DNA of 64,000 nucleotides from Puniceibacterium antarcticum (GTDB lineage Bacteria > Pseudomonadota > Alphaproteobacteria > Rhodobacterales > Rhodobacteraceae). A program made the position numbers and the translations under genes. The stretch lies in the NCBI RefSeq assembly GCF_002760615.1, contig NZ_AWWI01000021.1, positions 1-64,000 on the forward strand, read 5' to 3'. The notes below the pieces were generated by a model that saw only the letters and a list, made by a program, of their open reading frames with translations, searched no databases and had not been told where the DNA came from. Below are positions 17,876-25,788 of this stretch, in pieces. Numbering within the stretch: position 1 is the stretch's first letter; every line of letters begins with the position of its first letter.

Positions 17876-18427
17876 TCAGGATCCGGGCGCGATAGCGATT
17901 GATGACAACGACGTGCCGCCCACAAGCAGCGTCCACCAGATCTTGCCATTGGGTTCCTGAAACCATGCAAATCCTAGATCGCGGCCATTGGAGTCAAGAA
18001 TCACGTCACGTGTCGCCTTGTTTTCCATCCAGGCGGCCAGCGTCTCCAACTCGGTCTCGTAAGTTTCCGAGATGTTTTCGCCCAGCATGATGCCGGTGTA
18101 GCCAACACGCTGCACCCGGTCGATGGGCGACGATCCGTCAGAGCCGAAATGCCAAGGACGATTCTGCACCGACATGTCGCGCGAATGGGTGGCTGCGGCA
18201 GCGTTCAGCGCGGCGTTCATCTGCAGGGCAGGGACCCCCGATGCTTCGCGCAGGGAATTCACTGCATCCAGCATTCGGAAATCGATCCGGGCCTCGTCCG
18301 CGTTGTTGATGCGATAGACCTGTGGCAGCGGTTTGCCGTCTGGTCCGATGGTTGGGGCCACAGGGGCCGATGCACAGGCGCCAAGGGCCAGCACGAGAGG
18401 TATCAGTAGAAATGAAATCCGCGTCAT
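17876..18427 (-). CDS. CAP-domain (SCP/PR-1-like) lipoprotein
   Basis: A 183-residue secreted protein with a signal peptide ending in the lipobox LGAC (residues about 15-18). The CAP domain is shown by LNAAAATHSRDMSVQNR, RVQRVGYTG and LGENISETY, the conserved helix and GENI blocks of the family. Bacterial CAP proteins are extracellular or envelope proteins of mostly unknown function. The conserved histidine and glutamate of the putative site are present. It lies between two L,D-transpeptidases, diverging from the second, so a cell-wall role is plausible but unproven. Confidence 0.87.
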   Translation of the reverse strand: MTRISFLLIPLVLALGACASAPVAPTIGPDGKPLPQVYRINNADEARIDFRMLDAVNSLREASGVPALQMNAALNAAAATHSRDMSVQNRPWHFGSDGSSPIDRVQRVGYTGIMLGENISETYETELETLAAWMENKATRDVILDSNGRDLGFAWFQEPNGKIWWTLLVGGTSLSSIAIAPGS

Positions 18428-18480
18428 GAGCGAGCCACCTGAAGTTAATTCTTCCCTGCCTTATCGCGACGGGCGTTGCC

Positions 18481-18528
18481 AATCAAACCCACATCAGCGT
18501 GAGCCGGCCTTCTAACGTGGGTTTGATT
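18481..18528. promoter_or_regulatory. Inverted repeat in the divergent promoter region
   Basis: AATCAAACCCAC (18481-18492) is repeated inverted as GTGGGTTTGATT (18517-18528), perfect over 12 bp with a 24-nt spacer. It lies in the 165-bp gap between the divergent CAP-domain and L,D-transpeptidase genes, so it may be a paired operator controlling both. No regulator can be assigned. Confidence 0.5.
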
Positions 18529-18592
18529 TGCGACTGCGGCATTCAAGTCATATTATCGTCTTAATATTTCCTGCAACTATGGAGTCGATGAC

Positions 18593-19195
18593 ATGTCGAA
18601 ATCGGTAAAACCGACTTTCAATCGCCGAGCCTTTCTGGCCGGCACAGCTGCGATGCTCGGCACACCCGCGCTTGCCCAGGATGTCAACGGTCCCGGCACG
18701 GTCGAGATTGAGCGCGAGATTTCCAGCGCGGCACGCCGCAATATTTCGAGCTTTCGCGCCTTGGACTGGCATCCCTACTTCAGCAACCTGAACAATGGTG
18801 CAATTCTCGTCGATACCACCAGCCGTGCGTTGCACTACTGGTCACAAGACGGGCAGACCTACAAGCTTTACCCCACCTCGGTTCCTCTGACCGAGGATCT
18901 GACGCGTCGTGGCCGCACCAGCATTACCCTCAAGGATCCCTCGCCCGACTGGCGTCCAACCCCGTCGATGAAGATCCGCAATCCCGAGTGGCCCGACTAT
19001 GTTCCCCCCGGTCCTGACAACCCGCTGGGCACCCGTTCCATGCACCTCAGCTGGCAGTATTACCGTATTCACGGAACCCAGGACACACGCAAAATCGGGC
19101 GCCGTTCGTCCAACGGATGCATCGGTCTCTACAACCAACATGTTGAAGAGCTTTATCAACTGGCCGCAGTCGGTACACAGGTGTTGCTAATTTGA
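18593..19195 (+). CDS. L,D-transpeptidase with Tat-type signal (YkuD domain)
   Basis: A 200-residue exported enzyme. The N-terminus carries a twin-arginine-like motif NRRAFLAG and a cleavage site near PALAQ. The YkuD domain ends with H160 (RIHGTQ) and the catalytic C176 in SSNGCIGLYN, the standard L,D-transpeptidase signature. It should form 3-3 cross-links or anchor a partner protein to peptidoglycan. This is a different subtype from the lipoprotein at 17230-17736: soluble periplasmic, with the full SNGC motif. The gene stands alone on its strand. Confidence 0.92.
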   Translation: MSKSVKPTFNRRAFLAGTAAMLGTPALAQDVNGPGTVEIEREISSAARRNISSFRALDWHPYFSNLNNGAILVDTTSRALHYWSQDGQTYKLYPTSVPLTEDLTRRGRTSITLKDPSPDWRPTPSMKIRNPEWPDYVPPGPDNPLGTRSMHLSWQYYRIHGTQDTRKIGRRSSNGCIGLYNQHVEELYQLAAVGTQVLLI

Positions 19196-19290
19196 CGACA
19201 TTCTGCGGGCGGGGTTAGGGGCACTCTTAAGATGAGTTTGCATTCTGATAATTTTGCTGCATAGAACGAGTCACGAGGTAAGTCTTGGCT

Positions 19291-19328
19291 GCCTGTCGGT
19301 ACATTGCCCGTGTGTGGTAACGACAGGC
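19291..19328 (+). promoter_or_regulatory. 5' leader hairpin of the 65-residue protein gene
   Basis: GCCTGTCG (19291-19298) pairs perfectly with CGACAGGC (19321-19328) across a 22-nt loop. The stem ends only 7 bp before the CTGGAGGA ribosome-binding site. It could stabilise the leader or affect translation. Confidence 0.4.
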
Positions 19329-19346
19329 GAATATCTGGAGGATACT

Positions 19347-19544
19347 ATGAAGAAACTCGCTCTCGCCGCCGCAATGACCGGTGCTGCCACTTCCGCAATG
19401 GCCGGCTCGTATGCAAAAGATGACGTTGTGATGGAGCCTGTTGTGGTCGTTGAAGAGACCCAGCAAGCGTCGTCTTCTTCGGGCATCCTGGTTCCGCTGA
19501 TCCTGCTCGCCCTGGTTGCAGCAGCAGTCGCAGCCAACAACTAA
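19347..19544 (+). CDS. Small exported protein of unknown function (65 aa)
   Basis: A 65-residue protein with a Sec signal peptide (MKKLALAAAMTGAATSAMAG), an acidic middle (DDVVMEPVVVVEE), a serine run, and a C-terminal hydrophobic segment (GILVPLILLALVAAAVA). After cleavage it would be a single-span inner-membrane micro-protein. The start ATG at 19347 has a strong GGAGGA site, and a leader hairpin precedes and a strong terminator follows. The gene is therefore well defined and probably strongly expressed. The family looks familiar from Rhodobacteraceae but I know of no function. Confidence 0.8.
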   Translation: MKKLALAAAMTGAATSAMAGSYAKDDVVMEPVVVVEETQQASSSSGILVPLILLALVAAAVAANN

Positions 19545-19571
19545 GCCATACGGCAAAGTTGGAAAAAAACG

Positions 19572-19597
19572 AAAGGCGGTGCGAAAGCGCCGCCTTT
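19572..19597 (+). terminator. Rho-independent terminator
   Basis: AAAGGCGGTGC (19572-19582) and GCGCCGCCTTT (19587-19597) form an 11-bp stem with one wobble pair and a GAAA tetraloop, followed by TTCTTT. It ends the 65-residue protein gene 27 bp after its stop. Confidence 0.9.
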
Positions 19598-19943
19598 TTC
19601 TTTGGCTGCTTCAAGCCCGTTCGCGTGACGTCAGAGGTGTTCAGATCATGGACCTGGACGCAGCTTCGGCCTACAGTGACTCGCAAATTGGGCGGGAAAT
19701 ATTTCTACGCTTGCGCCATTTCAGGGAAAGGCGGCAGCACGCCCGACATGCGCAAGGTAATGATTCTCGCGGGGATAAAGCGAAGGCCTCTCAGGTGCGG
19801 CATGACTTTTTATGGAGGATAGCCAGAGCAAGGCCACTGAACTCCTCGGCATTTCCCCTGCAAATCGTTCACGATCAGACACCGCCAATTCCATATCGTG
19901 TCGTCGCCGCCGAAATAGGCAAGAGGTGCTGTTGCGATCTTCG
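19598..19943. other. Gap without a supported gene
   Basis: About 345 bp between the terminator and the end of the minus-strand glycosyltransferase-like gene. Short open frames occur, but none has a credible ribosome site or recognisable protein similarity, and one runs through the terminator. I see no terminator hairpin for the glycosyltransferase-like gene. Confidence 0.5.
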
Positions 19944-21302
19944 CTAGAACCAGGTGTCGACACGGTTCAGCATAACATGCATCTGCTTGCTGTTGTCCAT
20001 CGTGCGAATAAGCATCGCAAAATCGGTCTCGGACCAGTTGCCGTCAAGATCACCGAAAAAGAGGATGCAGCAAAGCAGGGCTATGGCTGTTCCGACAATT
20101 TGCCATGGCCAGGGTGTTCGAACAAATCGCCGCAACACCGCGTCGCGCATGCCACGATACGCATATTGAGGATACCCCCCGATGAGCGGCTTGGAACGTC
20201 CACTCCGCACCTGTGGCTGATTTTCGGCAATGCCCACGAGGTCTGACGCTTTACTGGCGACCTCGAGCTTGGAGTAGTCATGGACATTCGCGCCACGCTT
20301 CCATCCCGTTGTGATGTCAAAGCAATGAAGGTAGTAAAACGTTTTGGTGCGGAACACCCAGTTCAGGTGGAAACCTTCCAGTTCGTGGGAGCGCCACTGA
20401 AGGTCTTTCAGCGGCCCGTCCGGGCGCAGACACCATTTGGGAGGACAGGCTTTCTTTGCCGGGTTTGACAGGGTATGATCGCTATGACGAACAACATCCT
20501 CGTCGCTGGGCCTCGCATACCTCCAAACGCCTTCGAAACGCTTGTAGCCGAACCAACTTTCTGCAGCCGACTGGAAAACAGTGTCCGGCCCGCGTGATAT
20601 GATCAATTCATCGATATCACAGGACAGAACGGCCCGTGCTGACGAAAGATATCGCATCCGTACAGCGTTCAGGGCACATGTCTGAAGAAAGAGCTCTGTA
20701 TTTGCATAGGGTTTTTTGCCGTGTGGCCCATAAGGAAGTTCAGAGCGCAGAACCAGAGCATCGAGGCCCGCTCGTTCAAGAACGGTCTGAACTTCCGACA
20801 TCCCGTAGAGGTCTGAACCGTTATCGATGAAAATGATCGCTTCCGCGCCTTGGGTGTCTGCGTGGAACTTGGCAAAATCCTCGATCCAGGCCAGCTCGTT
20901 ATTCTTCGACATCGTCACGATCACATTGCGGCCGCAGAAACGCTCGGGTTCTGCACTATGCACGGTCGTTTCGATCACACTGTCGCCAATTCGCAATGCA
21001 ACGTGTTTCGCTGGTAGGGGAGATTTCAGCGTCACCATGCAATGACGGTAATAGTGGGCAATACGGGGCAATACCTCTTTTCCATCAAGGCTGAACACCC
21101 CCTGCTTGAAAAGACTCGCAAGGTTGTTGAGTCTTGGGCAAACGAGTGTGACCACTCCGTCGCGCCAAACCGCATCGAACCAGAGCGTGGTCGCATCGAA
21201 GCCTTCGAGGTATCCTGTCGCACGATACTTCTCTTTCACGCGCGGTACACGACGGTACGCCGTCTCGTGGAGACTGGCCGTCGCAAAGTCGGCATCCATC
21301 AT
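19944..21302 (-). CDS. Glycosyltransferase family 2-like protein
   Basis: A 452-residue protein. The central region (about 145-300) has the GT-A pattern: VIVTMSKNNELAWIEDF, then IIFIDNGSD, and a metal/sugar-nucleotide DxD as LSCDIDELI. This matches the Glyco_tranf_2_4-type glycosyltransferases of marine alphaproteobacteria. The first 130 residues are a separate domain I do not recognise, and the last ~60 include a basic patch. Sugar donor and acceptor are unknown. Base composition is visibly less GC-rich than in neighbours and both flanks are AT-rich gaps, which suggests transfer. Confidence 0.75.
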   Translation of the reverse strand: MMDADFATASLHETAYRRVPRVKEKYRATGYLEGFDATTLWFDAVWRDGVVTLVCPRLNNLASLFKQGVFSLDGKEVLPRIAHYYRHCMVTLKSPLPAKHVALRIGDSVIETTVHSAEPERFCGRNVIVTMSKNNELAWIEDFAKFHADTQGAEAIIFIDNGSDLYGMSEVQTVLERAGLDALVLRSELPYGPHGKKPYANTELFLQTCALNAVRMRYLSSARAVLSCDIDELIISRGPDTVFQSAAESWFGYKRFEGVWRYARPSDEDVVRHSDHTLSNPAKKACPPKWCLRPDGPLKDLQWRSHELEGFHLNWVFRTKTFYYLHCFDITTGWKRGANVHDYSKLEVASKASDLVGIAENQPQVRSGRSKPLIGGYPQYAYRGMRDAVLRRFVRTPWPWQIVGTAIALLCCILFFGDLDGNWSETDFAMLIRTMDNSKQMHVMLNRVDTWF

Positions 21303-21598
21303 CTACGTTCCTGACAAGATAAGCGGCACCAAAGTTCAACCCTCGGACATTATCTAGGTAAGCTTTTAAATTATAAAAGAAATTCCGTTTCTAGCGCAGG
21401 CAAGGCAGAGGATAGAGCCAGCCTTACAATGCTGATGGCAATTCAGTGTCAAAGCATCTCTACAGCGATGCTTTTGCCGGGGCAATCGTCGGGTGTGCCT
21501 CATATCAGGTGACCTCCTGTCATGAGCTGCCGAAAAGGTACGGCGGCGCTGCCAGGCTATCTGCAACCGATTGTAAATTTGCCGGATGGCAGACGGCA
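21303..21598. other. AT-rich upstream region of the glycosyltransferase-like gene
   Basis: No gene seen. The first 100 bp are A/T-rich and include a small AT palindrome (CTTTTA-AATTA-TAAAAG, about 21363-21379), where the minus-strand promoter probably lies. The remainder holds no open frame with a recognisable product. Confidence 0.45.
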
Positions 21599-21627
21599 AA
21601 CAGGCCACTCAAACTGTGAGGCCTGTT
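21599..21627 (-). terminator. Terminator candidate for the MarR-GNAT gene
   Basis: AACAGGCC (21599-21606) pairs with GGCCTGTT (21620-21627), with a 13-nt loop, starting 7 bp beyond the stop codon at 21634. On the minus strand the stem is followed by TTTGCCG, a short U-run. Confidence 0.55.
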
Positions 21628-21633
21628 CTCGTT

Positions 21634-22527
21634 TTAGCCGCTCCAAGAGCGCGCCAGGCGCTTTTCGAAGAACAGGTCCGGATATGGATCGTCGTTAAAG
21701 CGTTCGATCTCTGTCCAGCCGGTTTTGCGGTAAAGCGCCACTGCTTCGCCCAGGGCGCTGTTCGAATCCAGGCGCAATAACTCTATGCCGACATCCTGGG
21801 CGATCCGCTCCAGCTCTGTCATCAGCCGCCGCGACAGGCCCAGGCCCCGTGCCTCCTGCGACACCCATAGCCGTTTGACCTCGCCGTAGCCCTTGGTCGT
21901 CCCTTTCAGGCCAACACAGCCCACCGGCAACCCGTCCGAGAGCGCGATCAGGAACGTGCCGCGCGGGCGCTCCATATCGCTCGCATCGGGGTCACAGGAA
22001 AGGGCCACATCAAAACCTCGTTCAAAACGGGAAGAAAGTTCCGTGTAATAGGCCGACATGCAGGCCTGCGCGGCCGTGCTGCGGGGATCTGCCTCTTCAA
22101 GATGGATACGCTCTTTCCCCAAAGCCGTAGCGATGAGATCCATTGCGGCGAGGAGTTTTTCCGGCATCGCATGTTTGCCCAGTATTTCTGCGGCCTGCGC
22201 ATCGGACAGAGCTTCGTAGGCGGCATATTCCTGCGCTCCGGCCAAGGTAAGACGGATGCTGCGCCGACGGCCGTCCGTTTCCCCATCTTCCACCTCGATC
22301 AGCCCTTCGCCCTCAAGCCCCCGAAGCAGCCGGCTCAGCAGTCCGGAATCAAGGCTGAGGTAGCTGCGGATTTCACTGACCTCCGTGCGCCCGCCCCCGA
22401 TCGCATTCAGCACGCGGGCAGGACCCAACGGGCGCCCGCGCCCGAGAAATGAACTGTCCAGCAAGCCGACTTCCGAGGTGACCGCTCTATGGAAGCGTCG
22501 GATACGAGAGATGTAATCTGTTGTCAT
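21634..22527 (-). CDS. MarR-GNAT fusion: regulator with acetyltransferase domain
   Basis: A 297-residue two-domain protein. Residues about 1-140 form a MarR-type winged helix (RPLGPARVLNAIGGG, SYLSLDSGLLSRLLRGLE, DGRRRSIRLT). Residues about 150-297 form a GNAT N-acetyltransferase (GCVGLKG, EVKRLWVSQEARGLGLSRRL, ALYRKTGWTE). MarR-GNAT fusions are known, and the ligand or substrate is usually unknown. A perfect 12-bp inverted repeat lies 15-42 bp upstream of the start, pointing to autoregulation. ATG at 22527 has AAGGTG upstream. It is the only gene on its transcript. Confidence 0.9.
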   Translation of the reverse strand: MTTDYISRIRRFHRAVTSEVGLLDSSFLGRGRPLGPARVLNAIGGGRTEVSEIRSYLSLDSGLLSRLLRGLEGEGLIEVEDGETDGRRRSIRLTLAGAQEYAAYEALSDAQAAEILGKHAMPEKLLAAMDLIATALGKERIHLEEADPRSTAAQACMSAYYTELSSRFERGFDVALSCDPDASDMERPRGTFLIALSDGLPVGCVGLKGTTKGYGEVKRLWVSQEARGLGLSRRLMTELERIAQDVGIELLRLDSNSALGEAVALYRKTGWTEIERFNDDPYPDLFFEKRLARSWSG

Positions 22528-22541
22528 GCAGCACCTTGGAA

Positions 22542-22569
22542 TTTATACCTGACCTAAGTCAGGTATAAA
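22542..22569. promoter_or_regulatory. Perfect palindromic operator candidate upstream of MarR-GNAT
   Basis: TTTATACCTGAC (22542-22553), a 4-bp centre CTAA, and GTCAGGTATAAA (22558-22569) form a perfect 12-bp inverted repeat. It lies 15 bp upstream of the MarR-GNAT start codon, overlapping the expected promoter. Symmetric sites of this size next to the gene are typical of MarR dimers. Confidence 0.8.
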
Positions 22570-22817
22570 AGATGCCGACGCAATACCCATTTGCATCTCA
22601 CCGGACCTGAAAGCGATGATTGTTATCATAGGCTGACGGCAACCCGTTCCAGACCAATAAAACAGACGCACCGCAGTGCCCTTTCCCTGTCCAGATCGGA
22701 AAAGATTTTGCTCAGATCGCGGCACGCGCATCCGTGCTTCAAGGCAAAGCAACGGCGGGAAAGGTCATTGGCCCTCCTTGGTCACAATCTTAGAGGCTCT
22801 GATCACTTAGGGCGGAA
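22570..22817. other. Gap between MarR-GNAT operator and hemH
   Basis: About 250 bp with no supported gene and no clear hairpin after the hemH stop codon. Confidence 0.4.
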
Positions 22818-23879
22818 TCAGTCCAGCCAACCGCCAAGGTTTTCTTCGATCACCTTGGACAGTGCGTGGATGTGCGCCGGATCATCATTGAGACAGGGAA
22901 TATAGGTGAAATGCTCACCGCCTGCATGCTCAAAGCTTTCCTTGATCTCTTCGTTGATCTCTTCCAGCGTCTCGATACAGTCTGCTGAAAAGGCAGGCGC
23001 GCAGACGGCAATGTTCTTTTTGCCGTCTTCTGCCAGCCGCGCCACCTCTTCGACGGTATAGGGCTGCAACCATTCCTCGGGGCCAAATTTGGACTGGAAG
23101 GTTGTCTTGATCTGCGTCTCGTCCCAGCCCAGCCGTTCGCGCAGCAGGCGCGTCGTTTTCTGGCACTGGCAATGGTAGGGATCACCCTCCATCAGGTACC
23201 GCTTGGGCACGCCGTGATAAGAACAGCACAGGATATCCGGTTTCTTGTCGAGCTTGGCATAGGCCGTCTCGATCGACTGGGCCAGCGCCTCGATATAAAG
23301 CGGATGTTCAAAATACGGATCTACGGTGCGCGCCGTGGGCTGCCATTGCTCCTCCATCAGCGCGCGAAAGAATGCGTCGTTTGCGGTGGCCGAGGTAGCG
23401 CCGGCGTAATGGGGATAAAGCGGAAAGAACAGGATCTTGTGGCATCCGGCCTCGACCATGGCGCGGACCTTTGATTTGGTCGACGGATTGCCGTAGCGCA
23501 TGCAGTAGTCGACCATGACCTGATCGCCGTACCGCGCCTTCATGCTCTCTGCCAGCGCCGCCGTCTGATTCTTGGTGATGGTCATCAGCGGGCTTTCCCC
23601 CGCCTCTTCGTTCCAGATCGACTTGTAGTTCTTGCCCGAACTGAAGGGTCGTTTGGTCAGGATCACCAGCTGCAGCAGCGGTTGCCAGAGCCACGGCGAA
23701 TAGTCGATGACCCGGCGGTCCGACAGGAATTCGTTCAGGTAGCGGCGCATTGACCAATAGTCGTAATTGTCGGGCGTGCCGAGATTCGCCACCAGTATGC
23801 CGACCTTGCCTGAGGTCACCTTGGGGTGATCCATCGGCGCATGTGCGGGCCTGACTGCGGAGTTGGTGGTGTCCAGCAT
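22818..23879 (-). CDS. hemH: Ferrochelatase
   Basis: Inserts Fe2+ into protoporphyrin IX, the last step of haem synthesis, at the cytoplasmic face of the inner membrane. The 353 residues show VANLGTPDNY, the SYHGVPKRY block with the metal-site histidine, and APAFSADCIETLEEI with the conserved glutamate-rich site. The ATG at 23879 (MLDTTNS) follows AGGAAAAG; the frame is open 54 codons further upstream but would overlap the next gene. It is 56 bp downstream of the methyltransferase-like gene on the same strand. The window also carries hemD and a HemY-domain gene, but not next to it. Confidence 0.96.
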   Translation of the reverse strand: MLDTTNSAVRPAHAPMDHPKVTSGKVGILVANLGTPDNYDYWSMRRYLNEFLSDRRVIDYSPWLWQPLLQLVILTKRPFSSGKNYKSIWNEEAGESPLMTITKNQTAALAESMKARYGDQVMVDYCMRYGNPSTKSKVRAMVEAGCHKILFFPLYPHYAGATSATANDAFFRALMEEQWQPTARTVDPYFEHPLYIEALAQSIETAYAKLDKKPDILCCSYHGVPKRYLMEGDPYHCQCQKTTRLLRERLGWDETQIKTTFQSKFGPEEWLQPYTVEEVARLAEDGKKNIAVCAPAFSADCIETLEEINEEIKESFEHAGGEHFTYIPCLNDDPAHIHALSKVIEENLGGWLD

Positions 23880-23935
23880 GCTCTTTTCCTGATCTTCTTG
23901 TTTATCTTGCGTAAGTATAACCTCTGCCCCGAAGG

Positions 23936-24757
23936 TCAATCGCTCAACCGCTTTTCCCGCGTTCCGAGCGCGTCGGCCAGCCTCGCCGCAGCTGATCCCG
24001 GTCGCAGGGGTTGTTGCTGTCCAGCATCGGGCGCCCATCCCGTCAGCGCAATGATCTCAAACGTCGCGGGGATACGTCCATCCGCGTCACCATAGGTATC
24101 GGCGTAGAGCTCTGCGGCCCGCAGCAGGACCGCCCGCCGCGTCGGTTTGCGCAGACGGTCGGTCAGGGCATTGGTTTCGCCCATGGCGCGCAGGTCACGC
24201 ATCAGCGTCAAGGCCGAGCCGTAACTGACCGTCAGGGGCATCGAATCGGCCACTGGCAGGGCCAGTCCGGCGCGTTGCAGTAAGGCCCCCAGATCGCGTA
24301 TCTCACCCATTGGCGCCACGCGCGGGGACAGACCGCCGGTGATGTCGATCTCGGCCTGACCTAGCACGCTGCGTAATTCGTTCAGCGTCTGCCCGCCAAA
24401 GGCCAGCGTCAGGCTCAGCCCGTCCGGACGCAGCGCCCTGCGACATTGAATCAGCTGCCCGACAGGATCATTTGCCCAGTGCAGGCCGAGGCAGTGAATG
24501 ACGAGATCGTGCGCCCCCTCTCTGAGGTCGAGCACGTCGTCATCGCCCACATATCGGGCATCAGGCCACGACTCGCGCCAAACGTGCGGGAATGCAGTCA
24601 CAATCGCGGGAGCGGTAAATGTTTTGTTAATCATTGCGAGCCGATCCTGAACATCCTCCTGAACAGCGGTGTGGAGGAACAGCGCCGGATCTCTCAGGGC
24701 GCGTTCACGGTGCCGCTTTAAGGCAGTGCGATCAGTCAGGGGCTTTTGATTATTCAT
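23936..24757 (-). CDS. Methyltransferase-fold protein, BioC/NDUFAF5-like, SAM motif I degenerate
   Basis: A 273-residue protein. LTDRTALKRHRERA at the N-terminus and HCLGLHWANDPVGQL...RRALRPDGL in the middle place it with the BioC/NDUFAF5 branch of class I methyltransferases. NDUFAF5 helps assemble respiratory complex I. The segment where the glycine-rich SAM-binding motif (DxGxGxG) should stand reads AIVTAFPHVWRESWPDARY and lacks it, so methyl transfer is doubtful. ATG at 24757 gives the family N-terminus. The divergent comF gene starts only 14 bp away. Confidence 0.78.
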   Translation of the reverse strand: MNNQKPLTDRTALKRHRERALRDPALFLHTAVQEDVQDRLAMINKTFTAPAIVTAFPHVWRESWPDARYVGDDDVLDLREGAHDLVIHCLGLHWANDPVGQLIQCRRALRPDGLSLTLAFGGQTLNELRSVLGQAEIDITGGLSPRVAPMGEIRDLGALLQRAGLALPVADSMPLTVSYGSALTLMRDLRAMGETNALTDRLRKPTRRAVLLRAAELYADTYGDADGRIPATFEIIALTGWAPDAGQQQPLRPGSAAARLADALGTREKRLSD

Positions 24758-24771
24758 GGCAGGTAAATAGG

Positions 24772-25500
24772 ATGCTGCGCGAGCGGTTGCAAACAGCGGT
24801 TCAGATGATTTATCCGCCACGCTGCCTTGTCTGTGGCGGTTTGGTCGAAAGCGATTTTGGCCTGTGTGGCACCTGCTGGCGGGACACGCCGTTTATCGCC
24901 GGGCTGGCTTGCGATCTGTGTGGCGTGCCGCTGCCGGGAAGTTCTGACGGGATAGAGCATTGCGACGACTGCCTGACAACTGCGCGGCCTTGGTCGCACG
25001 GGCGTGCGGCGCTGGTTTATCGCGATGCGGGTCGCAAACTGGTTCTGGCGCTCAAACATGGCGACAGGCAGGATATTGTGCCGTCTGCCGCGCTCTGGAT
25101 GGTGCGGGCAGCACAGCCGATCCTGAAACCGGACACGCTAATCGTGCCGATTCCACTGCATTTTTACCGTCTGCTGCAACGTCGGTTCAACCAGTCCGCC
25201 CTTCTGGGTCTGGCGATGGCGCGACAAACCAGTCTGTCCTGCTGCCCCGATGCGCTAATCCGCACGACCTACACCCCCTCGCTTGACGGGAAGTCCCGCG
25301 AAGAGCGCTTTGCCACCCTAGCGGATGCCCTGTCCGTGCATCCCAAACGGGCACAGCAGCTGGCGGGCCGGCGCGTGCTTCTGGTGGATGACGTGATGAC
25401 CTCGGGGGCGACTTTGGCCGCCGCGAGTGAGGTCTGCCTTGCCGCCGGGGCAAGAGAGGTTTGCGTCACGGTGCTGGCACGCGTTGCAAAGGATGCCTAA
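24772..25500 (+). CDS. ComF-family phosphoribosyltransferase-like protein
   Basis: A 242-residue protein of the ComF/GntX family. The N-terminus has four CxxC pairs (C18/C21, C32/C35, C47/C50, C64/C67), likely two zinc sites. The C-terminus has a type I phosphoribosyltransferase site, VLLVDDVMTSGAT. In naturally competent bacteria ComF helps DNA uptake; its role in alphaproteobacteria is unclear. The ATG at 24772 is 14 bp from the divergent methyltransferase-like start, so the promoters must lie inside the opposite coding regions or the mRNAs must be leaderless. grxC follows 30 bp later, probably on the same transcript. Confidence 0.9.
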   Translation: MLRERLQTAVQMIYPPRCLVCGGLVESDFGLCGTCWRDTPFIAGLACDLCGVPLPGSSDGIEHCDDCLTTARPWSHGRAALVYRDAGRKLVLALKHGDRQDIVPSAALWMVRAAQPILKPDTLIVPIPLHFYRLLQRRFNQSALLGLAMARQTSLSCCPDALIRTTYTPSLDGKSREERFATLADALSVHPKRAQQLAGRRVLLVDDVMTSGATLAAASEVCLAAGAREVCVTVLARVAKDA

Positions 25501-25530
25501 ATCCCCGACAAAGGGAAGAAAGGATACCCA

Positions 25531-25788
25531 ATGCAAACTGTAGAAATCTACACGTCGCCGCTTTGCGGCTTTTGCCACGCAGCCAAACGCCTGCTCACCC
25601 AGAAGGGTGTCACCTTTTCCGAGGTGGATGTCTTGGCCAACCCCGATCGCAAGCCTGAGATGATCCAGAGGGCAGGCGGCGCACGCACAGTCCCCCAGAT
25701 CTTTGTTGGGGACACCCATGTGGGCGGCTGTGACGAACTTTATGAGCTGGATCGTGCCGGCAAGCTCGATCCACTTCTGAACGCCTGA
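25531..25788 (+). CDS. grxC: Glutaredoxin 3
   Basis: An 85-residue thiol-disulphide oxidoreductase reduced by glutathione. The active site is C12-GF-C15 (PLCGFCHA), a variant of the usual CPYC, and the GSH-binding TVPQIFVGDTHVGGCDEL block is intact. It lies 30 bp after comF. In related genomes I recall a carbon-nitrogen hydrolase gene and a DUF1178 gene between grxC and the marR gene; here only about 75 bp with a hairpin separate them. Confidence 0.94.
   Translation: MQTVEIYTSPLCGFCHAAKRLLTQKGVTFSEVDVLANPDRKPEMIQRAGGARTVPQIFVGDTHVGGCDELYELDRAGKLDPLLNA

Noticed and set aside
19516-19947. Open frames of 143 and 87 codons after the 65-residue gene
   Set aside because: They run through a strong terminator, lack a ribosome site and resemble nothing known.
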